This document shows, piece by piece, positions 1 to 5,647 of a stretch of DNA of 5,647 bases. Made by a program: the position numbers and the translations under genes. How positions within the stretch are numbered: the stretch's first letter is position 1; each line of letters starts with the position of its first letter. The notes under the pieces were generated by a model. The model saw only the letters and a list, made by a program, of their open reading frames with translations, had not been told where the DNA came from and made no database searches. The stretch is from positions 1-5,647 of the forward strand of contig CAWDZA010000008.1 of the NCBI GenBank assembly GCA_963806635.1, given 5' to 3'. Source of the DNA: CAVVEQ01 sp963806635. Its GTDB lineage: Bacteria > Chloroflexota > Anaerolineae > Anaerolineales > Anaerolineaceae.

Positions 1-451
1 GCGCATGAAAAGTTCGCTAAATCACTCAATGGAAAAACCTGGGAATTGCTAGGCAAGACGGAGCGCACCCGTGATGAGGATGAACTGATGGTGCTCGCAG
101 CCAGCGCCTCACTTTATCACTGGCTGCAGGTAGGTACTGTTGTCAACGCCCAGCGCGGGGAATGGCTGCTTGCGCGGGTCTACACGGTGCTGGAAAAACG
201 TCACCCGGCGATGGAGCATGCCTTGCGCTGCCAGGAATTGACCCAACAGCACCGCAGCGAGATGAAGGATTTCGTATATCTTTTATGCCGATGAGGCCAT
301 GGCTCGGGTATTCGCACTTTATGGCAAGATAGAAGAAGCCAAACAGTATAAAATCCTTGCGTCCGAACAGGCGCAGAAGATCGCGGATGCGGAGGATAAG
401 AAAATCGTTATGGGAGACCTGGAGGGAGAACCCTGGTTTGGAATAGTATAG
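1..451 (+). CDS. Uncharacterised protein, 3' end, frameshifted
   Basis: The frame is open from the first base (A-H-E-K-F-A-K-S-L-N-G-K-T-W) to TGA at 292-294; the real frame resumes about 285 and ends at TAG 449-451. The 5' end lies outside the window, and the TTG at 46 is only an internal codon. About 150 residues are visible: helix-rich, with no signal peptide or membrane segment, alternating Ala/Leu and charged residues (A-A-S-A-S-L-Y-H-W; A-L-R-C-Q-E-L-T-Q-Q-H), and an end in M-G-D-L-E-G-E-P-W-F-G. It resembles short hypothetical proteins I associate with Anaerolineae, possibly of helical-repeat (TPR-like) fold; no function can be assigned. Near 274 the left arm lacks an A that the right arm has, and both arms appear to lack one more base just before the tatgcc at about 283-288, so the break is probably sequencing error. 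Confidence 0.72.
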
Positions 452-465
452 AATTATCCTATTCC
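440..465. other. Imperfect hairpin over the first gene's stop codon
   Basis: ggaatag (440-446) pairs with ctattcc (459-465), and ata (448-450) pairs with tat (455-457). There is one T-C mismatch (447/458) and a 4-nt loop, gaat (451-454). It overlaps the upstream stop codon and lies 8 nt before the DinB ribosome-binding site. No T-run follows and the stem is AT-rich, so it is a poor intrinsic terminator; an operator dyad or chance are equally possible. The mirror copy at 5175-5200 is identical. Confidence 0.35.
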
Positions 466-472
466 ATATTCT

Positions 473-479
473 GGAGGGG
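473..479 (+). promoter_or_regulatory. Ribosome-binding site of the DinB-family gene
   Basis: ggagggg lies 4 nt before the ATG at 484, a strong Shine-Dalgarno match that supports this start. The identical mirror site is at 5161-5167 on the minus strand. Confidence 0.8.
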
Positions 480-483
480 AATC

Positions 484-990
484 ATGCCGCACCCACTGGT
501 TGAACAACTTATCTTCGCCCGCAGTGAATTCATGCGGGGTATTGAGGGGGTTTCAGACGAGGACGCACAAAAACGGCTGATGCCGATGAATTGCATAAGT
601 TGGAACGTGGGTCACCTGGCGTGGCAGGAGCAGCGATATTGGCTAACCGTGGCGCAGGGAAGGACCATCCTGCCGACGATCGAGCAAAACTATGCCAACG
701 GTGCACCCGCCTCCACGCCCTCACTCAAGGAAGTAGTGAAAGCCTGGGAGGTGATCACTCTCGAAACCGAACTCTGGCTTGACGCATTGAATTCAGAAGC
801 GTTGGAATCCTTCCTTTTCTACGACGGCAAGCCATTGAAGCGCTCCACCGGCAGCCTGCTGCTGCGCATGATCTACCATTACTGGTATCACACCGGCGAA
901 ACCGCAGCCATCCGGCAAGTGCTGGGGCATTCCAATCTACCCTCTTTCGTTGGGGATATTGATTCCAAAGCGCCTTATAGAAGAGGCTAA
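484..990 (+). CDS. DinB-family (YfiT-like) putative metalloenzyme
   Basis: Intact 168-residue protein, a normal length for the DinB/YfiT four-helix-bundle superfamily. Family members bind a divalent metal through three histidines; some are thiol-dependent transferases (bacillithiol or mycothiol type), but most are uncharacterised. Candidate ligands are visible in the expected places: His44 in the N-V-G-H-L-A-W motif after the first helix, and His132 and His136 in Y-H-Y-W-Y-H-T-G-E. The pattern L-x-x-A-R-S-E-F near residue 10 and I-R-Q-V-L-G-H near residue 143 also fit. No signal peptide, so cytoplasmic. The ATG has a strong ribosome-binding site, and only 9 nt separate it from the VOC gene, so the two are probably co-transcribed. 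The family name reflects damage-inducible dinB of Bacillus and is unrelated to DNA polymerase IV. The actual substrate is unknown. This is the only gene intact and identical in both arms. Confidence 0.92.
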   Translation: MPHPLVEQLIFARSEFMRGIEGVSDEDAQKRLMPMNCISWNVGHLAWQEQRYWLTVAQGRTILPTIEQNYANGAPASTPSLKEVVKAWEVITLETELWLDALNSEALESFLFYDGKPLKRSTGSLLLRMIYHYWYHTGETAAIRQVLGHSNLPSFVGDIDSKAPYRRG

Positions 991-999
991 TCTAGCCAA

Positions 1000-1385
1000 A
1001 TGAATTCGATCGTTTCCGTTGCTCTGCTTGTCAGGGATTATGACGAGGCCATCCAGTTCTTCACCGATTGCCTGCGGTTCGACCTGGTGGAGGATACCCC
1101 GCTGGGAGGGGGAAAACGATGGGTGATCGTCGCGCCGCCAGGTGGGCGGGGAGCATCCCTGCTGCTGGCAAAGGCATCCGGGGAGCAACAATTGGCCGGA
1201 TCGGGGACCAGACCGGGGGGAGGGTTTTCCTTTTTCTGGGGACCGATGATTTTTACAGGGATTACGAGTATATGAAAGCGAAGGGGGTTAGGTTTACAGA
1301 GGGACCCCGCCAGGAGAGTTATGGGACGGTCGTGGTCTTCCTGGACCTTTACGGCAATAAGTGGGATCTTGTTCAGGCGTCATAA
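1000..1385 (+). CDS. VOC-family (glyoxalase/bleomycin-resistance fold) protein, one-base frameshift
   Basis: Two overlapping frames join into one 128-residue protein if one base is restored. The left arm reads ttggccgga at 1192-1200; the right arm has ttggcacgga at the same point (4438-4447), giving L-A-R-I-G-D-Q-T-G-G. Two beta-alpha-beta-beta-beta modules are recognisable: residues ~3-60 (V-A-L-L-V-R-D-Y-D-E-A-I, then L-G-G-G-K-R-W-V-I-V-A-P-P-G) and ~74-126 (R-V-F-L-F-L-G-T-D-D-F, ending F-L-D-L-Y-G-N-K-W-D-L-V-Q). Superfamily members include glyoxalase I, dioxygenases and antibiotic-binding proteins. The usual first-strand His is not evident and the C-terminal Glu position looks like Asp123, so classic glyoxalase activity is unproven. 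Cytoplasmic. The ribosome-binding site is weak (agaagagg, inside the end of the DinB gene), which suggests coupling to DinB. TAA stop at 1383-1385. Confidence 0.87.
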
Positions 1386-1445
1386 GATTGCAGGCTTCAA
1401 ACCATCTGGCGCTTTCCTTGCACCTTGGACTTTGAGGAAACCGCC
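1386..1445 (+). other. Short gap between the VOC and membrane-protein genes
   Basis: These 60 nt show no convincing promoter or terminator. A weak purine run (gaggaaa, 1433-1439) lies 6 nt before the ATG at 1446 and may serve as ribosome-binding site. A TTG at 1425 would extend the next protein by seven residues, but the ATG is the better start. The right-arm counterpart (about 4181-4243) differs by several indels. Confidence 0.5.
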
Positions 1446-2823
1446 ATGCAAAAAACGCAAAACAAATTTTCCATTATTCAGCGTTGGGACGGGATGAGCC
1501 GGGAGGAAAAAACCGGGATAGTATTATTTATCGTTGCACTATTCCTGGGTGCATTTGTGCGTTTTATCCATGTCTTAAACACAAATTTCCCCATTAATGA
1601 TGGCGGATTGTTCTACGCCATGACCCGCGATCTGCAGGCAAACCACTTTGATTCCCGCGGTCACCTCTTACAACAATAGCGGATTACCCTTTGCATACCG
1701 TCCGCTTCGATTCTACCTGGTGGGTTCCCTTCAAACCGCTTTGGATGGGATCTTCTGAGCTTGATGCGCTGGTTACCCGTGATCTTTAACCTGCTTACCA
1801 TCCCGGTTTTTTACCTGTTTTCCCGGCGGTTGTTGAAGGATTCGGTCAAAGCCGGGATCGCCACATTGTTCTTCGCGCTCCTGCGCCCGGGTATGAATGG
1901 CTGATCATGGGTGGGGGGCTCACCCGCTCACCGGCGATGCTGTTCTCGCTGCTTAGTTTGTATTTTTAACTGGGGATGCTGGAAGCGCCACAGCGACGGG
2001 CACGGGACATCATATTTACGGCTGTGGCTCTTGCCCTGACCTTTCTTTTCCACCTGGAGATCGGCTGGTTTACAGGCTATTCGCTGGTGCTGTTGTGGAT
2101 CTTCCGCGGCAGGAACCGGAGGAACTTCGTTTCGTCGATATTCATCGTGTTGGGTGTTCTCATCCTGACAAGCCCATACTGGGTGCAGGTGATCCGATAT
2201 CACCAGATACAGCCCTTCTTGGCGGGGGTGGCCAGTGGCGGTTCCATCCCCTTCCTGAGCATTTTTGAGCTTTTTTACTTTAATTTCACCGAGGAATTGA
2301 TATTTCCCATCCTCGCCACGATTGCCCTTGTTGGGGTAGTCATCTCCCTGGCAAAACGAGATTACCTTCTACCTGTCTGGCTGGTGCTGAATGCCATTCT
2401 CGATGCCCGCAGCGTGAACCGCGACGATGTGATCCCCGCTGCCATACTCATCTCGGTCGGGATCGTGGATGGGTTGTATTTACTCATTGCGAAATACAAG
2501 CAGGCACATGATGCCCGTCGGAACCCAAATTCTGAAGGTGAGGGAATCTTTTCCCGGGCGGGAATCCTGGTCATTTATATCCTCTGCGCGCAGGTCCTCT
2601 TAACCGCCTATTTATTTCGCAGCTTGGATCAATCTTTAGCGCATGTACTCACCGATGGCGATATTCAGGCAATGGAGTGGGTAAAAAGTACCACTCCTTT
2701 GGAGGCGGAATTTTTCGTGGTCCCTTCTTCCACCTGGTGGGAGACTGACGCGGTGAGCGAATGGTTTCCCGCGCTTGCCGGCAGAACCAACGCACTCACC
2801 GTCCAGGGCAGCGAATGGCTGCC
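1446..2823 (+). CDS. Polytopic membrane protein, GT-C glycosyltransferase-like; broken and truncated
   Basis: The N-terminal piece (1446-1679) has a membrane helix at residues ~24-44, then the loop F-P-I-N-D-G-G-L-F-Y-A-M; an acidic residue in the first outer loop is typical of GT-C enzymes, which transfer sugars from lipid-phosphate donors. Frames then change near 1650 (one extra or two missing bases), 1740 (missing T) and 1880 (missing C in a C-run), followed by TAA at 1967-1969; the right arm repairs the last three. The joined product continues A-Y-x-P-L-x-F-Y, W-L-I-M-G-G-G-L-T-R-S, about six further membrane segments (from ~2000 to ~2630), and an extracytoplasmic part with V-P-S-S-T-W-W-E-T-D and E-W-F-P-A-L-A-G-R. 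About 460 residues are present; the C-terminus is lost at the palindrome centre. It resembles large uncharacterised membrane proteins of environmental bacteria. The substrate is unknown and the GT-C assignment is an inference. Confidence 0.72.
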
Positions 2824-3007
2824 AGGATACCGGCAGCCATTCGCTGCCCTGGACGGTGAGTGCGTTTTTTCTGCCGGCAAGCGCTGGAAACTGGTTTTTC
2901 GCTCACCGCGTCAGTCTCCCACCAGGTGGAAGAAGGGACCACGAAAAATTTCCGCTTCCAAAGGAGTGGGTGCTTTTTTACCCGCTCCATTGCCTGATAT
3001 GAAATAG
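1976..3007 (+). CDS. Chimeric open frame running through the palindrome centre
   Basis: This is the longest uninterrupted frame, 343 codons, and an automatic caller would report it as a gene. Its ATG at 1976 is an internal Met of the membrane protein, just after the false TAA at 1967-1969. Roughly the first 282 residues are authentic membrane protein (six predicted membrane segments plus the start of the outer domain). After 2831 it reads the antisense of its own gene, giving a tail of about 58 residues with no membrane or domain character (A-A-L-D-G-E-C-V-F-S-A-G-K) and a stop at 3005-3007. The tail should not be treated as protein, and the product as called probably does not exist. Confidence 0.8.
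   Translation: MLEAPQRRARDIIFTAVALALTFLFHLEIGWFTGYSLVLLWIFRGRNRRNFVSSIFIVLGVLILTSPYWVQVIRYHQIQPFLAGVASGGSIPFLSIFELFYFNFTEELIFPILATIALVGVVISLAKRDYLLPVWLVLNAILDARSVNRDDVIPAAILISVGIVDGLYLLIAKYKQAHDARRNPNSEGEGIFSRAGILVIYILCAQVLLTAYLFRSLDQSLAHVLTDGDIQAMEWVKSTTPLEAEFFVVPSSTWWETDAVSEWFPALAGRTNALTVQGSEWLPGYRQPFAALDGECVFSAGKRWKLVFRSPRQSPTRWKKGPRKISASKGVGAFLPAPLPDMK
2801..2854. other. Palindrome centre with 8-nt loop
   Basis: Positions 2801-2823 and 2832-2854 are a perfect 23-bp inverted repeat around the loop aggatacc (2824-2831). The loop continues the membrane-protein reading frame (E-W-L-P-G-Y), so it looks like genuine genomic sequence present in one orientation only, after which the sequence turns back. 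A short inverted match (tgcc before the loop, ggca after it) could have let a 3' end fold back and prime copying of its own strand. The turn falls inside a coding region, which argues against a natural hairpin end or a terminator. Confidence 0.9.
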
Positions 3008-4180
3008 GTGAGTACATGCGCTAAAGATTGATCCAGGCTGCGAAATAAATAGGCGGTTAATAGGACCTGCGCGCAGAGGATATAAATGACCGGGTCTCCA
3101 CCGGGAAAAGATTCCCTCACCTTCAGAATTTGGGTCCGACGGGCATCATGTGTGTTCTATTCGCAATGAGTAAATACAACCCATAGCAACCGACCGAGAT
3201 GAGTATGGCAGCGGGGATCGCATCGCTGCGGTTTAGCACTGCAGGCAGTCGAGAATGGCATTCAGCACCAGCCAGACAGGTAGAAGGTAATCTCGTTTTC
3301 AGGGAGATGACTACCCCAACAAGGGCAATCGTGGCCGAGGATGGAAATATCAATTCCTCGGTGAAATTAAAGTAAAAAACTGCGAAAGTGTCAGGAAGGG
3401 GAATGGAACCGCCACTGGCCACCGTCTTATCTGGTGATATCGGATCACCTAGCCAGTATGGGCTTGTAGGACGAGCACACCCAACACGATGAATATCGAG
3501 GAAATGAAATTCCTCCGGTTGTTCCCACAGAAAATCCACAGCAGCACCCAGCGACCATGGCCTGTAAACCAGCCCAGGTGGAAAGGAAGGATTTCGCCCG
3601 CCACGGCGCGTCGGTAGCGGTCTCCGTGCTCGCTGTGGCCTACGAGCATGCCCAGGTAAAAATACAAACTAAGCAGCGAGAACAGCATTGCCGGTGAGCG
3701 GGTGAGCCCCCACCCCATGATCGGCCGGATTCATACCCGGGGCGCAGGGAGCGCGAAAAACAATGTGGGCGATCCCACTGACCGGATACTTCGACAACCG
3801 CCGGAAAATAGGTAAAAAACCGGGATGGTAAGCAGGTTAAAGATTCACAGATTTCAGCGCATCAAGCTCAGGAGATTCCATCCAAAAACGGTTTGAAGGG
3901 AACCCGCCAGGTAGAAGAAGCGGAGAAGGGAAGGGGCAGTGGTTGTTGTTGTAAGAGGTGACCGCGGAATGCAAAGAGTAGGGTTTGCCTGCAGATCGCG
4001 GGTCATGGCGTAGAACAATCCGCCATCGTTAAAATGGGGAATTTTGTGTTTAACATTGGATCAAACGCACAAATGCACCCAGGAATAGTGCAACGTTAAT
4101 AATACTTTCCCGGTTTTTTCCTCCCGGCTCATCCCGTCCCAACGCTGAATAATGGAAAATTTGTTTTGCGTTTTTTGCAT
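2832..4180 (-). pseudogene. Mirror copy of the membrane-protein gene, heavily frameshifted
   Basis: Reverse-complement copy of 1446-2823, from the ATG at 4178-4180 down to the centre, and about 29 nt shorter. Only fragments stay in frame: 3449-3718 (G-W-G-L-T-R-S-P-A-M-L-F, then W-I-F-C-G-N-N-R-R-N-F) and 3123-3539 (V-A-S-G-G-S-I-P, F-N-F-T-E-E-L-I-F-P, I-P-A-A-I-L-I-S-V-G), plus 2796-3017, which holds F-F-V-V-P-S-S-T-W-W-E-T-D. It nonetheless preserves bases the left arm lost: the tac codon (3656-3658), a fuller T-run giving Q-T-V-F-G-W-N-L-L (about 3878-3895), and the third C of a C-run near 3768. The damage is probably read error rather than true gene decay. Confidence 0.8.
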
Positions 4181-4243
4181 GGCGGTTTCCTCTAAGTCAA
4201 AGGTGCAAGGAAAGCGCCAGATGTGTATTGATGCCTGCAATCC

Positions 4244-4640
4244 TAGGGACGCCTGCACTAGATCCGACTTACCTGCCGTAAAGGTCCAGGAAGACCACGA
4301 CCGTGCCATAAGCCTCTCCTGGCGGGGCTCCCTCTGTGGACCCGAACCCCCTTCGCCTTCATATACTCGATAATCCCCGTGGAAATCCTCGGTCCGCAGG
4401 AAAAGGAAGACCCTTTCCCCCGGTCTGGTCCCCGATCCGTGCCAATTGTTGCTGCCCCGGATGCCTTTGCCAGCCAGCGGGATGCTCCCCGCCCACCTGG
4501 CGGGCGCGACGATCACCCATCGTTTTCCCCCTCCCAGCGGGGTATCCTCCACCAGGTCGAACCGCAGGCAATCGGTGAAGAACTGGATGGCCTCGGTCAT
4601 AATCCCTGACAAGCAGAGCAACGGAAACGATCGAATTCAT
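4244..4640 (-). pseudogene. Mirror copy of the VOC-family gene, frameshifted
   Basis: The start codon (4638-4640) and first ~14 codons are identical to the left copy. An extra C after the tatgac (at about 4597) then shifts the frame, so the remainder (E-A-I-Q-F-F-T-D-C-L-R-F) is read from an adjacent frame. Further indels scatter through the second module, and the stop codon is altered, so one frame (4061-4621) runs on into the start of the membrane-protein gene and creates a false fusion. The copy is about 14 nt longer than the left one when measured to the membrane-protein start. It holds the correct gcacgg at 4438-4443, which repairs the left-arm break. Confidence 0.82.
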
Positions 4641-4649
4641 TTGGCTAGA

Positions 4650-5156
4650 TTAGCCTCTTCTATAAGGCGCTTTGGAATCAATATCCCCAACGAAAGAGGG
4701 TAGATTGGAATGCCCCAGCACTTGCCGGATGGCTGCGGTTTCGCCGGTGTGATACCAGTAATGGTAGATCATGCGCAGCAGCAGGCTGCCGGTGGAGCGC
4801 TTCAATGGCTTGCCGTCGTAGAAAAGGAAGGATTCCAACGCTTCTGAATTCAATGCGTCAAGCCAGAGTTCGGTTTCGAGAGTGATCACCTCCCAGGCTT
4901 TCACTACTTCCTTGAGTGAGGGCGTGGAGGCGGGTGCACCGTTGGCATAGTTTTGCTCGATCGTCGGCAGGATGGTCCTTCCCTGCGCCACGGTTAGCCA
5001 ATATCGCTGCTCCTGCCACGCCAGGTGACCCACGTTCCAACTTATGCAATTCATCGGCATCAGCCGTTTTTGTGCGTCCTCGTCTGAAACCCCCTCAATA
5101 CCCCGCATGAATTCACTGCGGGCGAAGATAAGTTGTTCAACCAGTGGGTGCGGCAT
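4650..5156 (-). CDS. Mirror copy of the DinB-family gene, intact
   Basis: The 168-residue product is identical to that at 484-990, including His44, His132 and His136, and the open frames on the opposite strand are also identical, so the nucleotide sequence appears unchanged. Its ribosome-binding site is the reverse complement of cccctcc at 5161-5167. Since the whole window is an inverted repeat, this is best counted as the same gene seen twice. If the palindrome were real, the cell would carry two divergently placed identical copies. Confidence 0.92.
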   Translation of the reverse strand: MPHPLVEQLIFARSEFMRGIEGVSDEDAQKRLMPMNCISWNVGHLAWQEQRYWLTVAQGRTILPTIEQNYANGAPASTPSLKEVVKAWEVITLETELWLDALNSEALESFLFYDGKPLKRSTGSLLLRMIYHYWYHTGETAAIRQVLGHSNLPSFVGDIDSKAPYRRG

Positions 5157-5174
5157 GATTCCCCTCCAGAATAT

Positions 5175-5200
5175 GGAATAGGATAATTCTATACTATTCC
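5175..5200. other. Mirror copy of the imperfect hairpin
   Basis: Exact reverse complement of the dyad at 440-465, between the minus-strand DinB gene and the uncharacterised gene. It carries no extra information beyond showing that this stretch is error-free in both arms. Confidence 0.35.
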
Positions 5201-5647
5201 AAACCAGGGTTCTCCCTCTAGGTCTCCCATAACGATTTTCTTATCCTCCGCATCCGCGATCTTCTGCGCCTGTTCGGACGCAAGGATTTTATACTGTTTG
5301 GCTTCTTCTATACCCGCCATAGAGTGCGAATACCCGAGCCATGGCCGCATCGGCATAAAAGATATATCGAAATCCTTCATCTCGCTGCGGTGCTGTTGGG
5401 TCAATTCCTGGCAGCGCGAGGCATCGCTCGCTGTTGCCTCGGTGACGTTTTTCCGGCACCGTGCAGACCCGCGCAAGCAGCCATTCCCCGCGCTGGGCGT
5501 TGACTACCGTACCTACCTGCAGCCAGCGATAAAGTGAGGCGCTCGGCTGCGAGCACCATCAGTTTTCATCCTCATCACGGATGCGCTCCGTCTTGCCTAG
5601 CAATTCCCAGGTTTTTCCATTGAGTGATTTAGCGAACTTTTCATGCG
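5189..5647 (-). pseudogene. Mirror copy of the uncharacterised 3' gene fragment
   Basis: Reverse complement of 1-451, ending at TAG (5189-5191), and 9 nt longer. The last ~70 codons match the left copy closely; one difference (5219) is synonymous (CTA for CTG, Leu). The middle is scrambled relative to the left: around 5415-5440 the left reads H-P-A-M-E-H-A-L-R-C, while the right reads an unrelated run before R-C-Q-E-L-T-Q-Q-H. A frame excursion between about 5310 and 5365 (F-M-P-M-R-P-W-L-G-Y) is the out-of-frame reading of what should be A-D-E-A-M-A-R-V-F-A-L. The outermost ~70 nt match the left arm with few changes. Confidence 0.75.

Larger units (their letters stand above)
2..2823 (+). repeat. 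Left arm of a window-length inverted repeat
   Basis: The first bases of the window (cgcatgaaaagttcgc from position 2) are the exact reverse complement of the last bases, and the match continues inward to 2823. The arm is 2,822 nt against 2,816 nt on the right. The pairing offset (left plus right coordinate) drifts from 5649 at the outer end to 5640 across the DinB gene, 5626 at the membrane-protein start and 5655 at the centre, which shows many small indels. This arm carries all four genes in forward orientation and is generally the cleaner copy of the membrane-protein gene. Most likely it is the first strand of a fold-back read. Confidence 0.97.
2832..5647 (-). repeat. Right arm of the window-length inverted repeat
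   Basis: This is the reverse complement of 2-2823. It is identical to the left arm over roughly 4598-5218 and over the 23 bp next to the centre. Elsewhere it is noisy, with the worst stretches in the membrane-protein gene (about 2880-4060) and the outer part of the uncharacterised gene (about 5415-5460). It nevertheless keeps the correct base at several places where the left arm is wrong, for example a TAC codon at 3656-3658 where the left arm has a TAA stop. I infer an independent noisy read of the same locus, not a second gene set. Confidence 0.97.

Noticed and set aside
440..465. Intrinsic terminator or riboswitch before the DinB gene
   Set aside because: The stem is short, AT-rich and mismatched, lacks a T-run, and the region is too short for a known riboswitch; kept only as a low-confidence dyad.
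530..1191. Opposite-strand and alternate-frame open frames inside the DinB and VOC genes (530-724, 591-782, 937-1191)
   Set aside because: These are shadows: no plausible ribosome-binding site or recognisable domain, and they recur at mirrored positions (4916-5110, 4858-5049, 4446-4703) only because of the palindrome.
2801..2854. Strong intrinsic terminator from the 23-bp hairpin
   Set aside because: It is simply the centre of the 2.8-kb palindrome, lies within a coding frame and has no T-tract.
1928..2880. Minus-strand open frames opposite the membrane protein (1928-2203, 2362-2574, 2665-2880)
   Set aside because: They are antisense to well-supported membrane-protein coding sequence, have Arg/Pro/His-rich composition typical of shadow frames, and show no domain.
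4061..4621. A 186-residue VOC-membrane fusion protein on the minus strand
   Set aside because: The fusion arises from an inserted C near the VOC start and loss of the VOC stop codon in the noisy right arm; the left arm has a TAA at 1383-1385 separating the two genes.
2..5647. Natural palindrome such as a hairpin-telomere end, linear replicon dimer or inverted gene amplification
   Set aside because: The centre interrupts a membrane-protein gene, there is no telomere resolvase or replication gene, both arms carry complementary sequencing-type frameshifts, and the repeat stops at the window edges. Not formally excluded without reads.
2..5647. Composite transposon or insertion sequence flanked by inverted repeats
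   Set aside because: The arms meet at an 8-nt loop, leaving no transposase or cargo between them, and nothing resembling a transposase is encoded on either strand.
1..5647. CRISPR array, tRNA, rRNA, toxin-antitoxin or defence genes
   Set aside because: I saw no short regularly spaced repeats, cloverleaf-like sequences, rRNA motifs or recognisable defence proteins on either strand.

Overview
The window is not an ordinary gene cluster. It is one block of about 2.8 kb present twice as a head-to-head inverted repeat. Positions 2-2823 (left arm) read again, reverse-complemented, at 2832-5647 (right arm), with only an 8-nt loop at 2824-2831 between them. The repeat covers the whole window apart from one base at the left end. 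Every gene in the left half therefore has a mirror copy in the right half, and the unique content is about 2.8 kb with four genes.

Unique content, read on the left arm: (1) 1-451, the 3' end of an uncharacterised protein gene; (2) 484-990, an intact 168-residue DinB/YfiT-like putative metalloenzyme; (3) 1000-1385, a VOC (glyoxalase/bleomycin-resistance superfamily) protein of 128 residues, broken by one missing base; (4) from 1446 to the centre, the first ~460 residues of a polytopic membrane protein resembling GT-C glycosyltransferases, broken by several indels and one stop, and cut off where the sequence turns back. All four point the same way with short gaps (32, 9 and 60 nt), so they may be co-transcribed, although no promoter or terminator is convincing. 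Mirror copies on the minus strand: membrane protein 2832-4180, VOC 4244-4640, DinB 4650-5156, uncharacterised protein 5189-5647.

The arms are not equally clean. About 620 nt (422-1042 against 4598-5218) are identical, while the rest differs by scattered substitutions and many 1-nt indels, often in homopolymers. Frame breaks in one arm are commonly repaired by the other arm, which is the pattern of two noisy reads of one true sequence rather than two evolving gene copies. The simplest reading is a fold-back (snap-back or template-complement) chimera from long-read sequencing or amplification, only partly polished. It should not be taken as a biological palindrome unless independent reads cross the centre.

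Organism: moderate-GC bacterial DNA. The hypothetical protein, the DinB-VOC pair and the large membrane protein resemble families I associate with Chloroflexota (Anaerolineae-like) from environmental assemblies. That placement rests on recalled resemblance, not on a search. I find no mobile element, CRISPR, RNA gene or defence system, and no new biological system; the notable feature is the palindrome.
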